Source: Clostridia bacterium
GTDB lineage: Bacteria > Bacillota > DULZ01
DNA length: 37,975 bases
Assembly (NCBI GenBank): GCA_012840125.1
Contig: DULZ01000065.1
Coordinates: 1-37,975, forward strand
Reading direction: 5' to 3'
Shown: piece after piece, positions 9,589 to 18,441 of the stretch
Layout of the letters: each line of letters begins with the position of its first letter
Numbering within the stretch: position 1 is the stretch's first letter
The notes under the pieces: model-generated
What the model was told of the DNA's origin: nothing
What the model saw: only the letters and a program-made list of their open reading frames with translations
Databases searched by the model: none
Position numbers and translations under genes: made by a program

Positions 9589-10296
9589 TCACCTTCTTAT
9601 CAAAAACCGGTAACCCACGCCCCGCACCGTTTCAATCCGGATCCCCGCAGTACTGTCTTCACCGCCTAGCTTCCGGCGCAAATTGCAAATATGCACATCC
9701 ACCGTTCTGGTATCGCCCACAAAATCATAACCCCAGAGGCGGTCCAGCAGCTGTTCCCGGGAAAACACCCGGTTCGGATGGGTTGCCAGCAACTCCAAAA
9801 GCTCATATTCCTTTAGAGTCAGGTCCAGGGTCTCTCCTTTTAACCTGGCTACTTTTTGTTCCGGGTCGATGACTAAATCCCCCTGCTTGATGCTCCCTTC
9901 CGTCTCATCCCGGCTGAACCGCCGCAAGACGGCGCCGACTCTCGCCACCAACTCCCGGGGGCTGAAGGGCTTGGTCACATAATCATCGGCACCCAGTTCC
10001 AAGCCCACAATCTTATCCACTTCACTACCTAAAGCGGTCAGCATAATGATCGGAATATGGCAGGTGACCGGGTCAGCTTTTAAGAGCCGGCAAACTTCCA
10101 AACCGTCAATCTTAGGCAGCATTAGATCTAAAATGATCAGAACAGGTTGAAGCTGCCTGGTCAGTTCTACGGCCTTTGCGCCATCGGCGGCCTCCTCCAC
10201 CCGGTAGCCCCGCATTTCCAAATTATAGCGAACCAATTCCCGGATATCCGGTTCATCATCGACCACTAAAACCAGTTTTTCCTTACTTGCTCCCAC
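9589..10296 (-). CDS. phoB: Phosphate response regulator PhoB/PhoP (OmpR family)
   Basis: The 235-residue regulator has a receiver domain (acidic pair D13-D14, phosphoacceptor D57 in ILDLMLP, Lys in YVTKPFSP) and an OmpR-type winged helix (LTLKEYELLELLATHPNRVFSREQLLDRLWG ... RTVDVHICNLRRKLG ... GVGYRF, given in parts). It starts at GTG 10296 with AGGAG upstream, 15 bases after pstA. It would bind the TTAACA repeats at 12957-12984 ahead of pstS, giving an autoregulated operon. Bacillus would call this PhoP; the assignment rests on the kinase and transport context. Confidence 0.92.
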   Translation of the reverse strand: MGASKEKLVLVVDDEPDIRELVRYNLEMRGYRVEEAADGAKAVELTRQLQPVLIILDLMLPKIDGLEVCRLLKADPVTCHIPIIMLTALGSEVDKIVGLELGADDYVTKPFSPRELVARVGAVLRRFSRDETEGSIKQGDLVIDPEQKVARLKGETLDLTLKEYELLELLATHPNRVFSREQLLDRLWGYDFVGDTRTVDVHICNLRRKLGGEDSTAGIRIETVRGVGYRFLIRR

Positions 10297-10311
10297 GCTG
10301 TTCCTCTCCTG

Positions 10312-11148
10312 TCATCGCACCCCGGCATAAAAGCGACCCACCAGCCGGGCAGCCAGATTGATGGTCAAAACCAGCAGAATTAACACTGCGGCCGCACCAA
10401 AGGCCACTTCCATGGCCCCGACTTCCATCGCCACCAGGTAAATATGCATGGCCAGGGTCCGGGCCGGATCAAAGACCGAAGCCGGCAGTAACACCGAGCC
10501 TCCCAAAGTGACCAGTAAGGCGGCCGTTTCACCCACAATGCGGCCCACGCCCAGAATTATACCGGTCAAAATCCCCGGCATCGCCGCCGGGAGCACGACC
10601 CTGGCGATGGTCTGCCACTTGGTGGCCCCCAGGGCTAGACTTCCTTCCACATAGCTGCGCGGCAAAGCTTTGATGGCCTCTTCCGTCGAGCGCACCAGCA
10701 CCGGCAGCATCATGAGAGCCGCTGTCAGGGACCCGGACAAAATGGACCAGCCTCCCGTTAACGGCTTCAGGATTACGACAAAGAAAGTAAAGCCGAACAG
10801 GCCATACACAATGGAAGGGATCCCGGCCAGTACATTGACGCCAAACCGCACCCACCGGGTAAAGAGACCTGACGGGGCATACTCGGCCAGGAAGACCGCC
10901 GTACCGATGCCTAAGGGAGTTGCCACGACTACGGTCACGATTACGAAATAAACGGTACTTACGATAGCCGGGAAAATACCACCCGCTGCACCCATTTTGC
11001 GGGGACTGCCCGTAAGAAAATCCCAATCGATCATGGGCAGGCCCTGCGATAGGATATAGACAATGATCACCAGCAGGATTACCACTGTCAACAATCCATT
11101 GACCCAGAGAACTCCTTGCACCACCTTTTCTACCTGTTGGGGTTTCAT
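10312..11148 (-). CDS. pstA: Phosphate ABC transporter permease PstA
   Basis: The 278-residue membrane protein has six predicted helices and the permease EAA-type loop (ALPRSYVEGSLALGATKWQTIARVVLP). LAGIPSIVYGLFG is characteristic of Pst permeases. The start is ATG 11148, which overlaps the pstC stop as ATGA and has GGAGGG upstream; a longer frame reading back through pstC is a shadow. Together with PstC it forms the membrane channel for phosphate. It is followed directly by phoB. Confidence 0.94.
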   Translation of the reverse strand: MKPQQVEKVVQGVLWVNGLLTVVILLVIIVYILSQGLPMIDWDFLTGSPRKMGAAGGIFPAIVSTVYFVIVTVVVATPLGIGTAVFLAEYAPSGLFTRWVRFGVNVLAGIPSIVYGLFGFTFFVVILKPLTGGWSILSGSLTAALMMLPVLVRSTEEAIKALPRSYVEGSLALGATKWQTIARVVLPAAMPGILTGIILGVGRIVGETAALLVTLGGSVLLPASVFDPARTLAMHIYLVAMEVGAMEVAFGAAAVLILLVLTINLAARLVGRFYAGVR

Positions 11149-12044
11149 TTCACTTGCCCTCCTTGCGCCGCGATTTTCACCGCCAGGGCATTCAAGAGGA
11201 CAATTAAGACAAATAATACGATCCCCGTGCCGTACAAAGCTTGCGTGTGGGGACCCTGGGCAGCATAGCCGATTTCGATGGCAATATTGCTGGTCAAGGT
11301 CCGGACAGGTGAAAACAAGGAAGTGGGCACCAGGGCCGTATTGCCGGCGACCATGATCACCGCCATGGTCTCTCCGATGGCTCTTCCCATACCTAAAATT
11401 ATACCAGTAAAGATCCCTGAGCGGGCCACCGGCAGGACCACTTCCTTGATCGTCTGCCACCGGGTCGCCCCTAAAGCCAGGGATCCCTCTTTGAACTCCC
11501 GTGGTACCGCCTGTAAAGCATCGACGCCCATGTTAATCACCGTAGGAGCAATCATAATGGACAGGATCATCACCGCCGCCAATAGGCTAAACCCGGTGGC
11601 CGGAGCCCCGGCACTCTGACCGGTCAGGAAAGCCTTTTCCAGGGCCCGGACGATAGGTACCACCGTGGTCATGCCGAACAGTCCATAGATCACCGAGGGA
11701 ATCCCTGCCAGCAGTTCAATGGCCGGGTTAAGCACAGATACGGCTCTTTTCGGTGCATACTCCGCCAAAAAGACGGCCGTCAGCAGGCTGAAAGGCACTC
11801 CTAACACCAAAGCACCGAGAGTGACGGCGATACTGCCTACCAGCATGGGGAAAACGCCGAACTTGCCGGCACCGGGGCTCCATTCCAATCCCAACAAGAA
11901 ACCCGCCGGCCCGGGGTCCTTGAATACCGGATAACCCTGCAGGAAGATGAAAAATCCAATTGCAACAAAAGCTAGGAGAAAAATCCCGGCACTAATTCCT
12001 AACAAAGCAGTATATAAATGCTCCAGCTTAATTCGCCCTGTCAT
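11145..12044 (-). CDS. pstC: Phosphate ABC transporter permease PstC
   Basis: The 299-residue permease has an N-terminal helix (about 12-35), LAGIPSVIYGLFG, the cytoplasmic loop AVPREFKEGSLALGATRWQTIKEVVLP and a conserved GMGRAIGETMAVIMVAGN stretch, matching PstC. It pairs with PstA. The ATG at 12044 has only a weak ribosome site, so translation may depend on the upstream pstS. Its stop overlaps the pstA start by four bases. Confidence 0.94.
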   Translation of the reverse strand: MTGRIKLEHLYTALLGISAGIFLLAFVAIGFFIFLQGYPVFKDPGPAGFLLGLEWSPGAGKFGVFPMLVGSIAVTLGALVLGVPFSLLTAVFLAEYAPKRAVSVLNPAIELLAGIPSVIYGLFGMTTVVPIVRALEKAFLTGQSAGAPATGFSLLAAVMILSIMIAPTVINMGVDALQAVPREFKEGSLALGATRWQTIKEVVLPVARSGIFTGIILGMGRAIGETMAVIMVAGNTALVPTSLFSPVRTLTSNIAIEIGYAAQGPHTQALYGTGIVLFVLIVLLNALAVKIAAQGGQVK

Positions 12045-12071
12045 AACTCTGGCTCATCCCTCCCGGCACCA

Positions 12072-12893
12072 TCAGTTTCCTACGGGCACAAAACTCTCCC
12101 CGACAATCCTCTGCCCCTCCGGACTCAACACAAACTCGATAAAAACTTGCGTCAACCCTTGAGGCTCTTCCCCGGTCAAAAACAGGAAGGGCCTGGCGAT
12201 TTTGTAACTGCCATCCAGGATGGCAGCCGTGCTCGGTGCCACCCCATCAATGGTTACGGCTTTGACTTGGTCATTGATCATCCCGGCGGAGATAAAACCG
12301 ATGGCATCGGGATTACCCGCCACGGCGGTACGAACGGCACCGGTGGAGTTCTGCACCAGGGCTTCCACCGGTATGGTTTCCCCCTCGCCCAGTACCATTT
12401 CCTCGAAGGCACCCCGGGTACCGGAACCTTCTTCCCGTACCACCAGCATGATAGGAGCGTCATTCCCTCCCACTTCCCGCCAATTGGTGATTTCTCCGGA
12501 GAAGATTTTTCTGAGTTGGTCTAAGGTCAAATCATTTACTTCATTGTCCCGGTGAACAATAATGGCAATGCCGTCCTTGGCGATAAGAAATTCTTTAACC
12601 TGCTTCTCCTCCGGTTGCAATTCCCTGGAGGAGGTACCAATATCCACCGTGCCCGTTTGCGCCCCCTTGATGCCGGCTCCGGAACCGCCGCCGGCAACGT
12701 CGATTTTCACACCGGGATGTCTCGCCATGAATTCGGCCGCCAGTTCCTCCGCCAGTCCTTGTACCGAGGTAGAACCGCCGATTTGGATGGAACCGCTTAA
12801 TGTGCTCCCATTGCTATCTTGCGCACATCCACAAAACACTAATCCCACCGCGACCATGCCTAACCAGGAAATGACTTTTTTCCACCGCCTCAT
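12072..12893 (-). CDS. pstS: Phosphate-binding lipoprotein PstS
   Basis: The 273-residue protein has a lipoprotein signal peptide ending VFCGC (lipidated Cys near residue 23), so it should be anchored outside the membrane. The mature part contains GSTSVQGLAEELA, AGGGSGAGIKGAQTGTVDIGTSSR and REEGSGTRGAFEE, the phosphate-binding loops of PstS. The start is ATG 12893 with GGAG eight bases upstream; the longer frame would add 21 non-signal residues. It is the first gene of the operon, 27 bases before pstC and directly downstream of the Pho box promoter. Confidence 0.95.
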   Translation of the reverse strand: MRRWKKVISWLGMVAVGLVFCGCAQDSNGSTLSGSIQIGGSTSVQGLAEELAAEFMARHPGVKIDVAGGGSGAGIKGAQTGTVDIGTSSRELQPEEKQVKEFLIAKDGIAIIVHRDNEVNDLTLDQLRKIFSGEITNWREVGGNDAPIMLVVREEGSGTRGAFEEMVLGEGETIPVEALVQNSTGAVRTAVAGNPDAIGFISAGMINDQVKAVTIDGVAPSTAAILDGSYKIARPFLFLTGEEPQGLTQVFIEFVLSPEGQRIVGESFVPVGN

Positions 12894-12941
12894 ACCGGTG
12901 ACTCCACTCCCTTTCTTTAAGATATTGGCTTGTTCAAGCCC

Positions 12942-12984
12942 ATTATAGAGGGGCATTCTTAAAGAAATGTTAAGGGAATGTTAA
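12942..12984 (-). promoter_or_regulatory. Pho box (three TTAACA-type repeats, 11-bp period) plus -10 box for the pst operon
   Basis: Read on the minus strand, TTAACA (12984-12979), TTAACA (12973-12968) and TTAAGA (12962-12957) recur every 11 bases, followed nine bases later by a perfect TATAAT (12947-12942). TT(A/T/C)ACA hexamers every 11 bp are the known PhoP binding pattern in Bacillus. There is no good -35 box at 17-bp spacing, which suits an activator-dependent promoter. The site lies about 50 bases before the pstS start. Confidence 0.88.
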
Positions 12985-13039
12985 ATCTGCGGCGGTACAG
13001 GTGAAGAACGTGCCTGTGGTGGTAAGATGGCGTCAATCA

Positions 13040-13068
13040 TTGACTTTAGAGGTTAATTATGGGATAAT
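13040..13068 (+). promoter_or_regulatory. Sigma-A-type promoter for the PPOX-fold protein
   Basis: TTGACT (13040-13045) and GATAAT (13063-13068) are separated by 17 bases, each one mismatch from consensus. The ATG lies 28 bases further on. It diverges from the Pho-controlled promoter. Confidence 0.75.
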
Positions 13069-13095
13069 GAGGCAAAAACGACGGGAGGTATCGCC

Positions 13096-13491
13096 ATGGC
13101 CAAATTGACGGAAGCCATGAAAGAAATGGTGGCCAACCATCAATGCTACATAGCCACGGTGGATGAGAACGGGTATCCCAATATCGGACCGAAACGCTCC
13201 ACCCGGGTACTGGACGATTCAACTTTGATGTTTGTGGAAGGCACCGGCAAGCAAACTTATCAGAATTTACTGGCAAATCCCAAGGTGGCAATTGCCGTCG
13301 CGGACCGGAGTGTTTTAGACGGGTATCGCTTTGTGGGCACGGCGGAAGTGCTGCACGAAGGAGAGTTATACGAGCGGGCAGCCGCCATGTCCGCCCAGGC
13401 GGGCATGCCCAAACCGAAAGCGGTGGTAAAAGTGCACGTGGAAGCTATCTACAGCCTTAAACCCGGGTCGGCGGGGGAACGAATCGATTAG
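13096..13491 (+). CDS. Pyridoxamine 5'-phosphate oxidase-fold (PPOX) flavin-binding protein
   Basis: The 131-residue protein has the small split-barrel PPOX pattern: CYIATVDENGYPNIGPKRS near the N terminus, LMFVEGTGKQTYQNLLANPKVAIAVAD in the middle and a VHVEAIYSLKPG end. Family members bind FMN or other cofactors and include flavin reductase-like and haem-related proteins. Nothing here shows that it makes pyridoxal phosphate. GGGAGGT precedes the ATG. It has its own promoter and converges on dinB four bases after its stop. Function beyond probable flavin binding is unknown. Confidence 0.8.
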   Translation: MAKLTEAMKEMVANHQCYIATVDENGYPNIGPKRSTRVLDDSTLMFVEGTGKQTYQNLLANPKVAIAVADRSVLDGYRFVGTAEVLHEGELYERAAAMSAQAGMPKPKAVVKVHVEAIYSLKPGSAGERID

Positions 13492-13495
13492 GCGC

Positions 13496-14635
13496 TCAGG
13501 GCTTGAAAAGGCTGGACCTTTTAATAGTCCCTTTACCGTACTTATCATTAAGCTGGTCTACCAATTGGGCCAGCTTAATTTCTTTTTCTTTCCGGTCATC
13601 GAAGAGGCTGAGCTGCCTCCCCTGCTCCAGGTTGGAAACCTGGATTCCGACCAGGCGAATGGGAGCCAGGTTTTTCAAAGACAGGTAAAGTTCCCTGGCA
13701 GCGGCGAAGATATCTTGATCGGTATAGAATAAATCTTCCGAGGTACAGGACCTGGTAATGGTTTTAAAATCCGCATACCTGATTTTCAGGGTGACGGTCC
13801 TGGCCAAATGACCGGATTTTCTCAGCCGGTAACCTACTTCTGCACTCAAGCCGTTTAGAATCGACAGCACTTGTTTCTCATCCGTCACATCCTCCGGCAG
13901 GGTTTCCTCCCGGCCGATGGATTTCCGTTCCCGGTCCAGGACCAGAGGCCGGTCATCCCGCCAGTGGACGTAGTCATACATTTCTTCGCCCCAGCTGCCG
14001 AATTCCCGCAAGAACCATTCCCGGGGATAAGCAGCCAGCTGGGCGATGGTTTCAATCCCATAACCTTTCAGTTTCTCCGCCGTCTTTGGTCCGATGCCGG
14101 GAATGAGCCGGACGGAATGGCCGCCCAGTTTTTCCGGCGCTTCTTCGGGCCAAATGGCCAGGCAGCCGTCGGGCTTGGCCAGGCCGCTGCTGATTTTCGC
14201 CAGGAGCTTGTTGCTGCTCACCCCGATGGAAACAGCCAGGCCCAGCTCTTCTCGCACCGCTTTGCGGATGGACCGGGCCACGGCCAGGCCGGTGCCCCGG
14301 TTTACCTCTAAGTAGGCCTCGTCGATGGAAACCTCCTCTATAAGAGGGGTGAACCGCTGGTAAATGGCCACCACTTTCCGGGACATCTCCTTGTACCTCT
14401 TGAAGTTCACCGGCAGGAAGATCCCATGGGGGCACAGCTTCTTCGCCATGAACATAGGCATGGCGGACCGCACCCCATAGGCCCGGGCCTCATAGGAACA
14501 AGTTGACACCACGCCCCGGCCGCCGGGGTCCCCGCCCACGATCACCGGCTTACCTTTTAGCTGGGGATGATCCAATTGCTCCACCGAGGCAAAAAAAGCA
14601 TCCAAATCACACAATAAGATGTCCCCGCGTTTCAT
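13496..14635 (-). CDS. dinB: DNA polymerase IV (Y-family translesion polymerase)
   Basis: The 379-residue protein carries the Y-family catalytic motifs: CDLDAFFASVEQ (D10) and SIDEAYLEV (D105, E106). YEARAYGVRSAMP and SNKLLAKISSGLAKP are also typical, followed by helix-hairpin-helix residues LIPGIGPKTAEKLKGYGI and a little-finger domain. A sliding-clamp-binding motif QLSLF sits at about 341-345. The enzyme copies past damaged DNA with low fidelity. Starts at 14647, 14641 and 14635 are all possible with weak ribosome sites; the shortest best fits the family. No LexA box was identified upstream. Confidence 0.93.
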   Translation of the reverse strand: MKRGDILLCDLDAFFASVEQLDHPQLKGKPVIVGGDPGGRGVVSTCSYEARAYGVRSAMPMFMAKKLCPHGIFLPVNFKRYKEMSRKVVAIYQRFTPLIEEVSIDEAYLEVNRGTGLAVARSIRKAVREELGLAVSIGVSSNKLLAKISSGLAKPDGCLAIWPEEAPEKLGGHSVRLIPGIGPKTAEKLKGYGIETIAQLAAYPREWFLREFGSWGEEMYDYVHWRDDRPLVLDRERKSIGREETLPEDVTDEKQVLSILNGLSAEVGYRLRKSGHLARTVTLKIRYADFKTITRSCTSEDLFYTDQDIFAAARELYLSLKNLAPIRLVGIQVSNLEQGRQLSLFDDRKEKEIKLAQLVDQLNDKYGKGTIKRSSLFKP

Positions 14636-14649
14636 GTCCATCACCATCT

Positions 14650-15834
14650 TTATTTTAACACTATTTGACAGCGCTGCAGCAAGTTTTCGCTCGTCGTCTT
14701 GATGTTGGTGATGGCTTGGGAAATATCACCGATGGCGCCTTTCTCCTGCATGGATAAGGTAGCGATATTCTCGATGTGCTCCTGATTCACCTTCATTTCG
14801 TGGGCCAGCTGTTCCAGGGCAGGTGCAATATCCCCCACCACTTGATGCATGTTATCCACATAGGACTTGATCCGGTCGGCGGAAGCCTGGCTGTCATTGG
14901 CCAGCTTCCTCACTTCCTGGGCCACGACGCCAAATCCCCTGCCTAAATCCCCGGCTCTTGCCGCCTCAATGGCCGCATTCAAAGCCAGCAGGTTGGTTTG
15001 CCTGGCAATGTTCCTAATGGTATCCATCACCGCATTGATGCTGTCGGCCGCTTTGACCAGTGAATCAGCAATGGTGTAAAGATGATTGATATTGGCCACG
15101 TCTTCCGCAATCTTGGTCACTACCGCCGTGACCGTGATACCCGTATTCTCAATGGATTTATCCATCTCCTGAATAGCTGCGGTGATTTCCTCAATCTGGT
15201 CATTCAAGTTTTGGGAAATCTGCTGGGTTTCGCTGACCAGGCGCTCATAGTTAACCCGCAAAACACCTTTGATGACTTCCTTTGTACTGTCATAAGTGGC
15301 AATTCTCCTGGCAGCGATGATCACTGCCTCTTTAGGCACATACCCATCGTACTTGACACGGAGCATCCCCTCGGGTCCTACCATGGTCTCCGCACCGGCT
15401 ATGTACTTGGCCGCCGCCAATCCTGCCGCCACTTCCTCCTCCGGCATCTCATTGTAAGCGATGACTTCATATTTGAGATGGTCTAACCCCTTCTGGCGGC
15501 AATACTCGATGATTTTATTCCCCTGGGCGAAATTGTTGTTGAACACAACGACCGTGGCACCCGCCGGCAGCCTGGCCAGGGCCAGGTAGAAAGGAGTATC
15601 CGGAACCAGTTCCAGGGCGACTATTTTATCCCGGGGCACACCTTTTGAGACAACTTCATCCACTCTGGTGGGTAATGCCACAAATAAGTCCGCCATGGCG
15701 GGATCCTGTAAAGCTTTGACCGGGATGCCCCCGGCGGCGACTTCATCGCCGAAAATATCTTTGACCACGGCCAACAATTCCTGGGCGATAATTTCCGTGC
15801 TGCCTACCGTCATGACTCTTATTTTTGCTTCCAT
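14650..15834 (-). CDS. Soluble methyl-accepting chemotaxis-like protein with N-terminal ligand-sensor domain
   Basis: The 394-residue protein has no membrane helix. Residues about 1-185 are an alpha/beta region (RVMTVGSTEIIAQELLAVV..., VVVFNNNFAQGNKIIEYC) that loosely resembles PrpR-N-type sensor domains; this resemblance is from memory and unproven. Residues about 200-394 are a chemoreceptor signalling hairpin with the conserved tip TNLLALNAAIEAARAGDLGRGFGVVAQEVRKLA. It would signal through CheA/CheW from the cytoplasm, or act as a methyl-accepting-type regulator. ATG 15834 follows GGGAGTG. It is downstream of no obvious operon partner; dinB follows 14 bases later. Confidence 0.8.
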   Translation of the reverse strand: MEAKIRVMTVGSTEIIAQELLAVVKDIFGDEVAAGGIPVKALQDPAMADLFVALPTRVDEVVSKGVPRDKIVALELVPDTPFYLALARLPAGATVVVFNNNFAQGNKIIEYCRQKGLDHLKYEVIAYNEMPEEEVAAGLAAAKYIAGAETMVGPEGMLRVKYDGYVPKEAVIIAARRIATYDSTKEVIKGVLRVNYERLVSETQQISQNLNDQIEEITAAIQEMDKSIENTGITVTAVVTKIAEDVANINHLYTIADSLVKAADSINAVMDTIRNIARQTNLLALNAAIEAARAGDLGRGFGVVAQEVRKLANDSQASADRIKSYVDNMHQVVGDIAPALEQLAHEMKVNQEHIENIATLSMQEKGAIGDISQAITNIKTTSENLLQRCQIVLK

Positions 15835-16080
15835 GCGGGTCACTCCCTAAATATTGTTGCAAAGCCTTACTTTTAATGAAAGTTCGCGATTGTGATGATT
15901 TTCCCTTTTCATTTTTATTAAGATTTGCGCAAACATTTTTTAGTTATTTGTTAGAATTGTTAGCATATGTTATGTATTTGTTATTTGTATCCTTACTAGA
16001 ATCAGTATAAAATTATTCTTATAGTTTTTAATTTATAGCTAAGTTAAAAAAATTAAAAAAGTAAGGAGAGGAAGCATTGG

Positions 16081-17637
16081 ATGAGCACACTCAAGGAGTT
16101 GGAAAAAGAGAAGCGGTTCACAAGAAGAAGTTTCCTCAAAATGCTGACCAGCGCAGGCATCATAGGCGCGACAGCATCTCTCACCGGTTGTACCATTGTC
16201 GATGATACGGCCGGCACCGGTTGGCTGCCGGAGCAATATGAGATTCCCGGATCTTGGCCCGTGCAAGTCAGGGGTCGGGTACCTTTAGACCCGCTGAATC
16301 CTTCTTTAATCAGAAATGACCAGAAATGCATTTTGTGCGGCCAGTGCTTGGAAGTCTGCCAACAGGTGCAAAGCGTGTTCGGCTATTACGACCTGCCGGT
16401 GTTCGATGATTTCGTTTGTGTCCACTGCGGCCAGTGCGCTTTATGGTGTCCCACCGCAGCTATCACCGAAAGAAACGATATAGCGAAAGTGAGGGAAGCG
16501 CTGGCGGATCCTGAAAAGATAGTGATAGTGCAGACCGCTCCTGCCACGCGGGTCGGTCTGGGCGAAGAATTCGGCCTACCGGCAGGTGCCTGGGTTGAAG
16601 GGCGGCAAGTGGCTGCTTTAAGGAGATTAGGGTTCGACTACGTCTTTGACACCAACTTCACCGCCGACCTGACCATTATGGAGGAAGGGACCGAACTCAT
16701 CCAGCGGATGACCGGAAAAATCGACGCTCCCTTGCCGCAGTTTACCTCTTGCTGCCCGGGTTGGATTAAGTTTTTTGAATACTTCTACCCGGATCTGAAA
16801 GATCATATTTCATCTGCCAAGTCTCCTATGCAAATGGCCGGCGCGGTTATCAAGACACACTTTGCCAGCACGAAAAACATCGACCCGGGCAAAATCGTCA
16901 GCGTGGCCATCATGCCCTGCACGGCCAAGAAATTTGAGGCCCAACGGCCGGAATTCAATGCCAGCGGCAAGTACTGGGGCAAAGAAACCATCCGGGACGT
17001 GGATTACGTTTTGACCACCAGGGAACTGGCCCGCATGTTGAAAGAAGATGGCATTAACTTGCCTGAGCTACCCGAAGAAAAATATGATCCCCTCTTAGGA
17101 GAGGGTTCCGGTGCCGCATTGATCTTCGGCAACACCGGCGGGGTAATGGAAGCGGCGGTCCGCTCCGTATATTATTTATTAACCGGACATAAGGCTCCGG
17201 CCGAGCTGTTTGATTTCCAACCCGTTCGCGGCCTGCAAGGCATCAAGGAAGGGTCCGTTGATATTCCCGGTGTAGGTACATTGCGAGTAGCGGTGGTGCA
17301 TGGATTGGGTAATGCCAGGGTAATATGCGAAAGCGCCTACAAAAACAACCTTCCCTACCATTTCATAGAAATTATGGCTTGCCCCGGCGGGTGCATCTCC
17401 GGCGGAGGTCAGCCTCGCACCAGCGTGCCGCCGGCAGATTACGTCCGCGAGCAACGGATGGCCAGCATGTATCAAAAGGACGAGGCTTACGTCTTAAGGG
17501 AGAGTTATGAAAACAAAGAGGTTTTAGAATTGTATCAAACATTCCTGCAGCATCCCATGAGCGAATTGGCCCACGAGCTCCTGCACACTGCTTACACCTC
17601 GCGGGCTGGAAAACTGACAGCTAAGAGGTTGGCTTAA
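16081..17637 (+). CDS. Tat-exported [FeFe]-hydrogenase catalytic subunit (probable lipoprotein)
   Basis: The 518-residue protein begins with a twin-arginine signal (RRSFLK, 15-20) and a hydrophobic stretch ending LTGC, so Cys37 may be lipidated. Two ferredoxin-type [4Fe-4S] motifs follow (Cys83/86/89/93 and Cys113/116/119/123). The H-cluster motifs are intact: L1 TSCCPGW (222-228), L2 MPCTAKK (278-284) and L3 ACPGGCISGGGQ (433-444). It should take up or make H2 on the outer membrane face. GGAGAGG lies about 10 bases before the ATG. The next two genes supply an electron-transfer subunit and a membrane partner, so a quinone-linked hydrogenase complex is inferred. The AT-rich 245 bases upstream hold no clear promoter. 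Confidence 0.92.
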   Translation: MSTLKELEKEKRFTRRSFLKMLTSAGIIGATASLTGCTIVDDTAGTGWLPEQYEIPGSWPVQVRGRVPLDPLNPSLIRNDQKCILCGQCLEVCQQVQSVFGYYDLPVFDDFVCVHCGQCALWCPTAAITERNDIAKVREALADPEKIVIVQTAPATRVGLGEEFGLPAGAWVEGRQVAALRRLGFDYVFDTNFTADLTIMEEGTELIQRMTGKIDAPLPQFTSCCPGWIKFFEYFYPDLKDHISSAKSPMQMAGAVIKTHFASTKNIDPGKIVSVAIMPCTAKKFEAQRPEFNASGKYWGKETIRDVDYVLTTRELARMLKEDGINLPELPEEKYDPLLGEGSGAALIFGNTGGVMEAAVRSVYYLLTGHKAPAELFDFQPVRGLQGIKEGSVDIPGVGTLRVAVVHGLGNARVICESAYKNNLPYHFIEIMACPGGCISGGGQPRTSVPPADYVREQRMASMYQKDEAYVLRESYENKEVLELYQTFLQHPMSELAHELLHTAYTSRAGKLTAKRLA

Positions 17638-17661
17638 GATCTGGAGACGGAGGTATAGGCA

Positions 17662-18438
17662 ATGAGTAAAGGTGTGCTGGTAGATATTACTAAGTGCGTG
17701 GGTTGTGGCAGCTGCGCCGTGGCTTGCAAACTCTGGAACGATCTGAAATACAAAGAAGATGAGCCGGCTCAGGGGCCGGAAGCCAGGGCCACCAGCAATA
17801 ACTGGACGACGGTCAACCACTACCAGGTGGAGAAGGACGATAAAGTGGTTTGGCGGTTTGTGAAAAGGCAATGCTTTCATTGCCTCGAACCCGCTTGCGC
17901 TTCTGTCTGTTTTTCCAAAGCCTTAAGCCGCAGCGAAGGAGGACCGGTGGTATACCATCCCGAGCTGTGCGTAGGGTGCCGCTATTGTATCCTGGCTTGT
18001 CCTTTTGAGGTCCCCAAATACCAGTGGGACAAGATGCTGCCCGCCGTCACCAAATGTCAAATGTGTGACACCAGGGTAGCCCACGGGGAGGCTCCCGCCT
18101 GCACCACTGTTTGTCCCACCGGGGCCTTGACTTTCGGCGAGCGGGATGCACTGCTGCAGCAAGCGAAAGAAACCATCAACAGTGACCACAAATATGTGAA
18201 GCATATTTACGGGGAAACGGAAGCGGGGGGCACCGGCTGGCTGTATCTCTCCGATGTACCCTTTGAGGAACTGGGCATGAACACCCAAGTACCCAACACG
18301 GCCCTGCCCAGCTTTACCCATGAGTATCTCAAATGGACGCCGGCGGTATTCTTAGGCGGGGGTGCTCTTTTCACGGCACTGAATATTTACACCAAGCGGC
18401 GGCTGGAAAATGAAGAGAAAAACAGCAAGGGGGAGTGA
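17662..18438 (+). CDS. Four-cluster ferredoxin-like electron-transfer subunit (HybA/FdhB/DmsB type) with C-terminal anchor
   Basis: The 258-residue protein has four Cys groups (12/15/18/22; 71/74/79/83; 103/106/109/113; 132/135/147/151), enough for four [4Fe-4S] clusters, in the order seen in HybA, FdnH and DmsB. Residues about 225-243 form a single C-terminal membrane helix. There is no signal peptide, so it probably crosses the membrane by hitch-hiking on the Tat signal of the hydrogenase encoded 24 bases upstream. It would wire the H-cluster subunit to the NrfD-type membrane protein that starts three bases after its stop. Confidence 0.92.
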   Translation: MSKGVLVDITKCVGCGSCAVACKLWNDLKYKEDEPAQGPEARATSNNWTTVNHYQVEKDDKVVWRFVKRQCFHCLEPACASVCFSKALSRSEGGPVVYHPELCVGCRYCILACPFEVPKYQWDKMLPAVTKCQMCDTRVAHGEAPACTTVCPTGALTFGERDALLQQAKETINSDHKYVKHIYGETEAGGTGWLYLSDVPFEELGMNTQVPNTALPSFTHEYLKWTPAVFLGGGALFTALNIYTKRRLENEEKNSKGE

Positions 18439-18441
18439 AGC

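Noticed and set aside
15860-15900. SigD-like TAAA...CAATAT upstream of the chemoreceptor-like gene
   Set aside because: The -10 part departs too far from GCCGATAT to be claimed.
15960-16020. AT-rich promoter-like hexamers before the hydrogenase gene
   Set aside because: TTGTTA/TATAAA are 22 bases apart, and alternatives with better spacing have poor -35 boxes.
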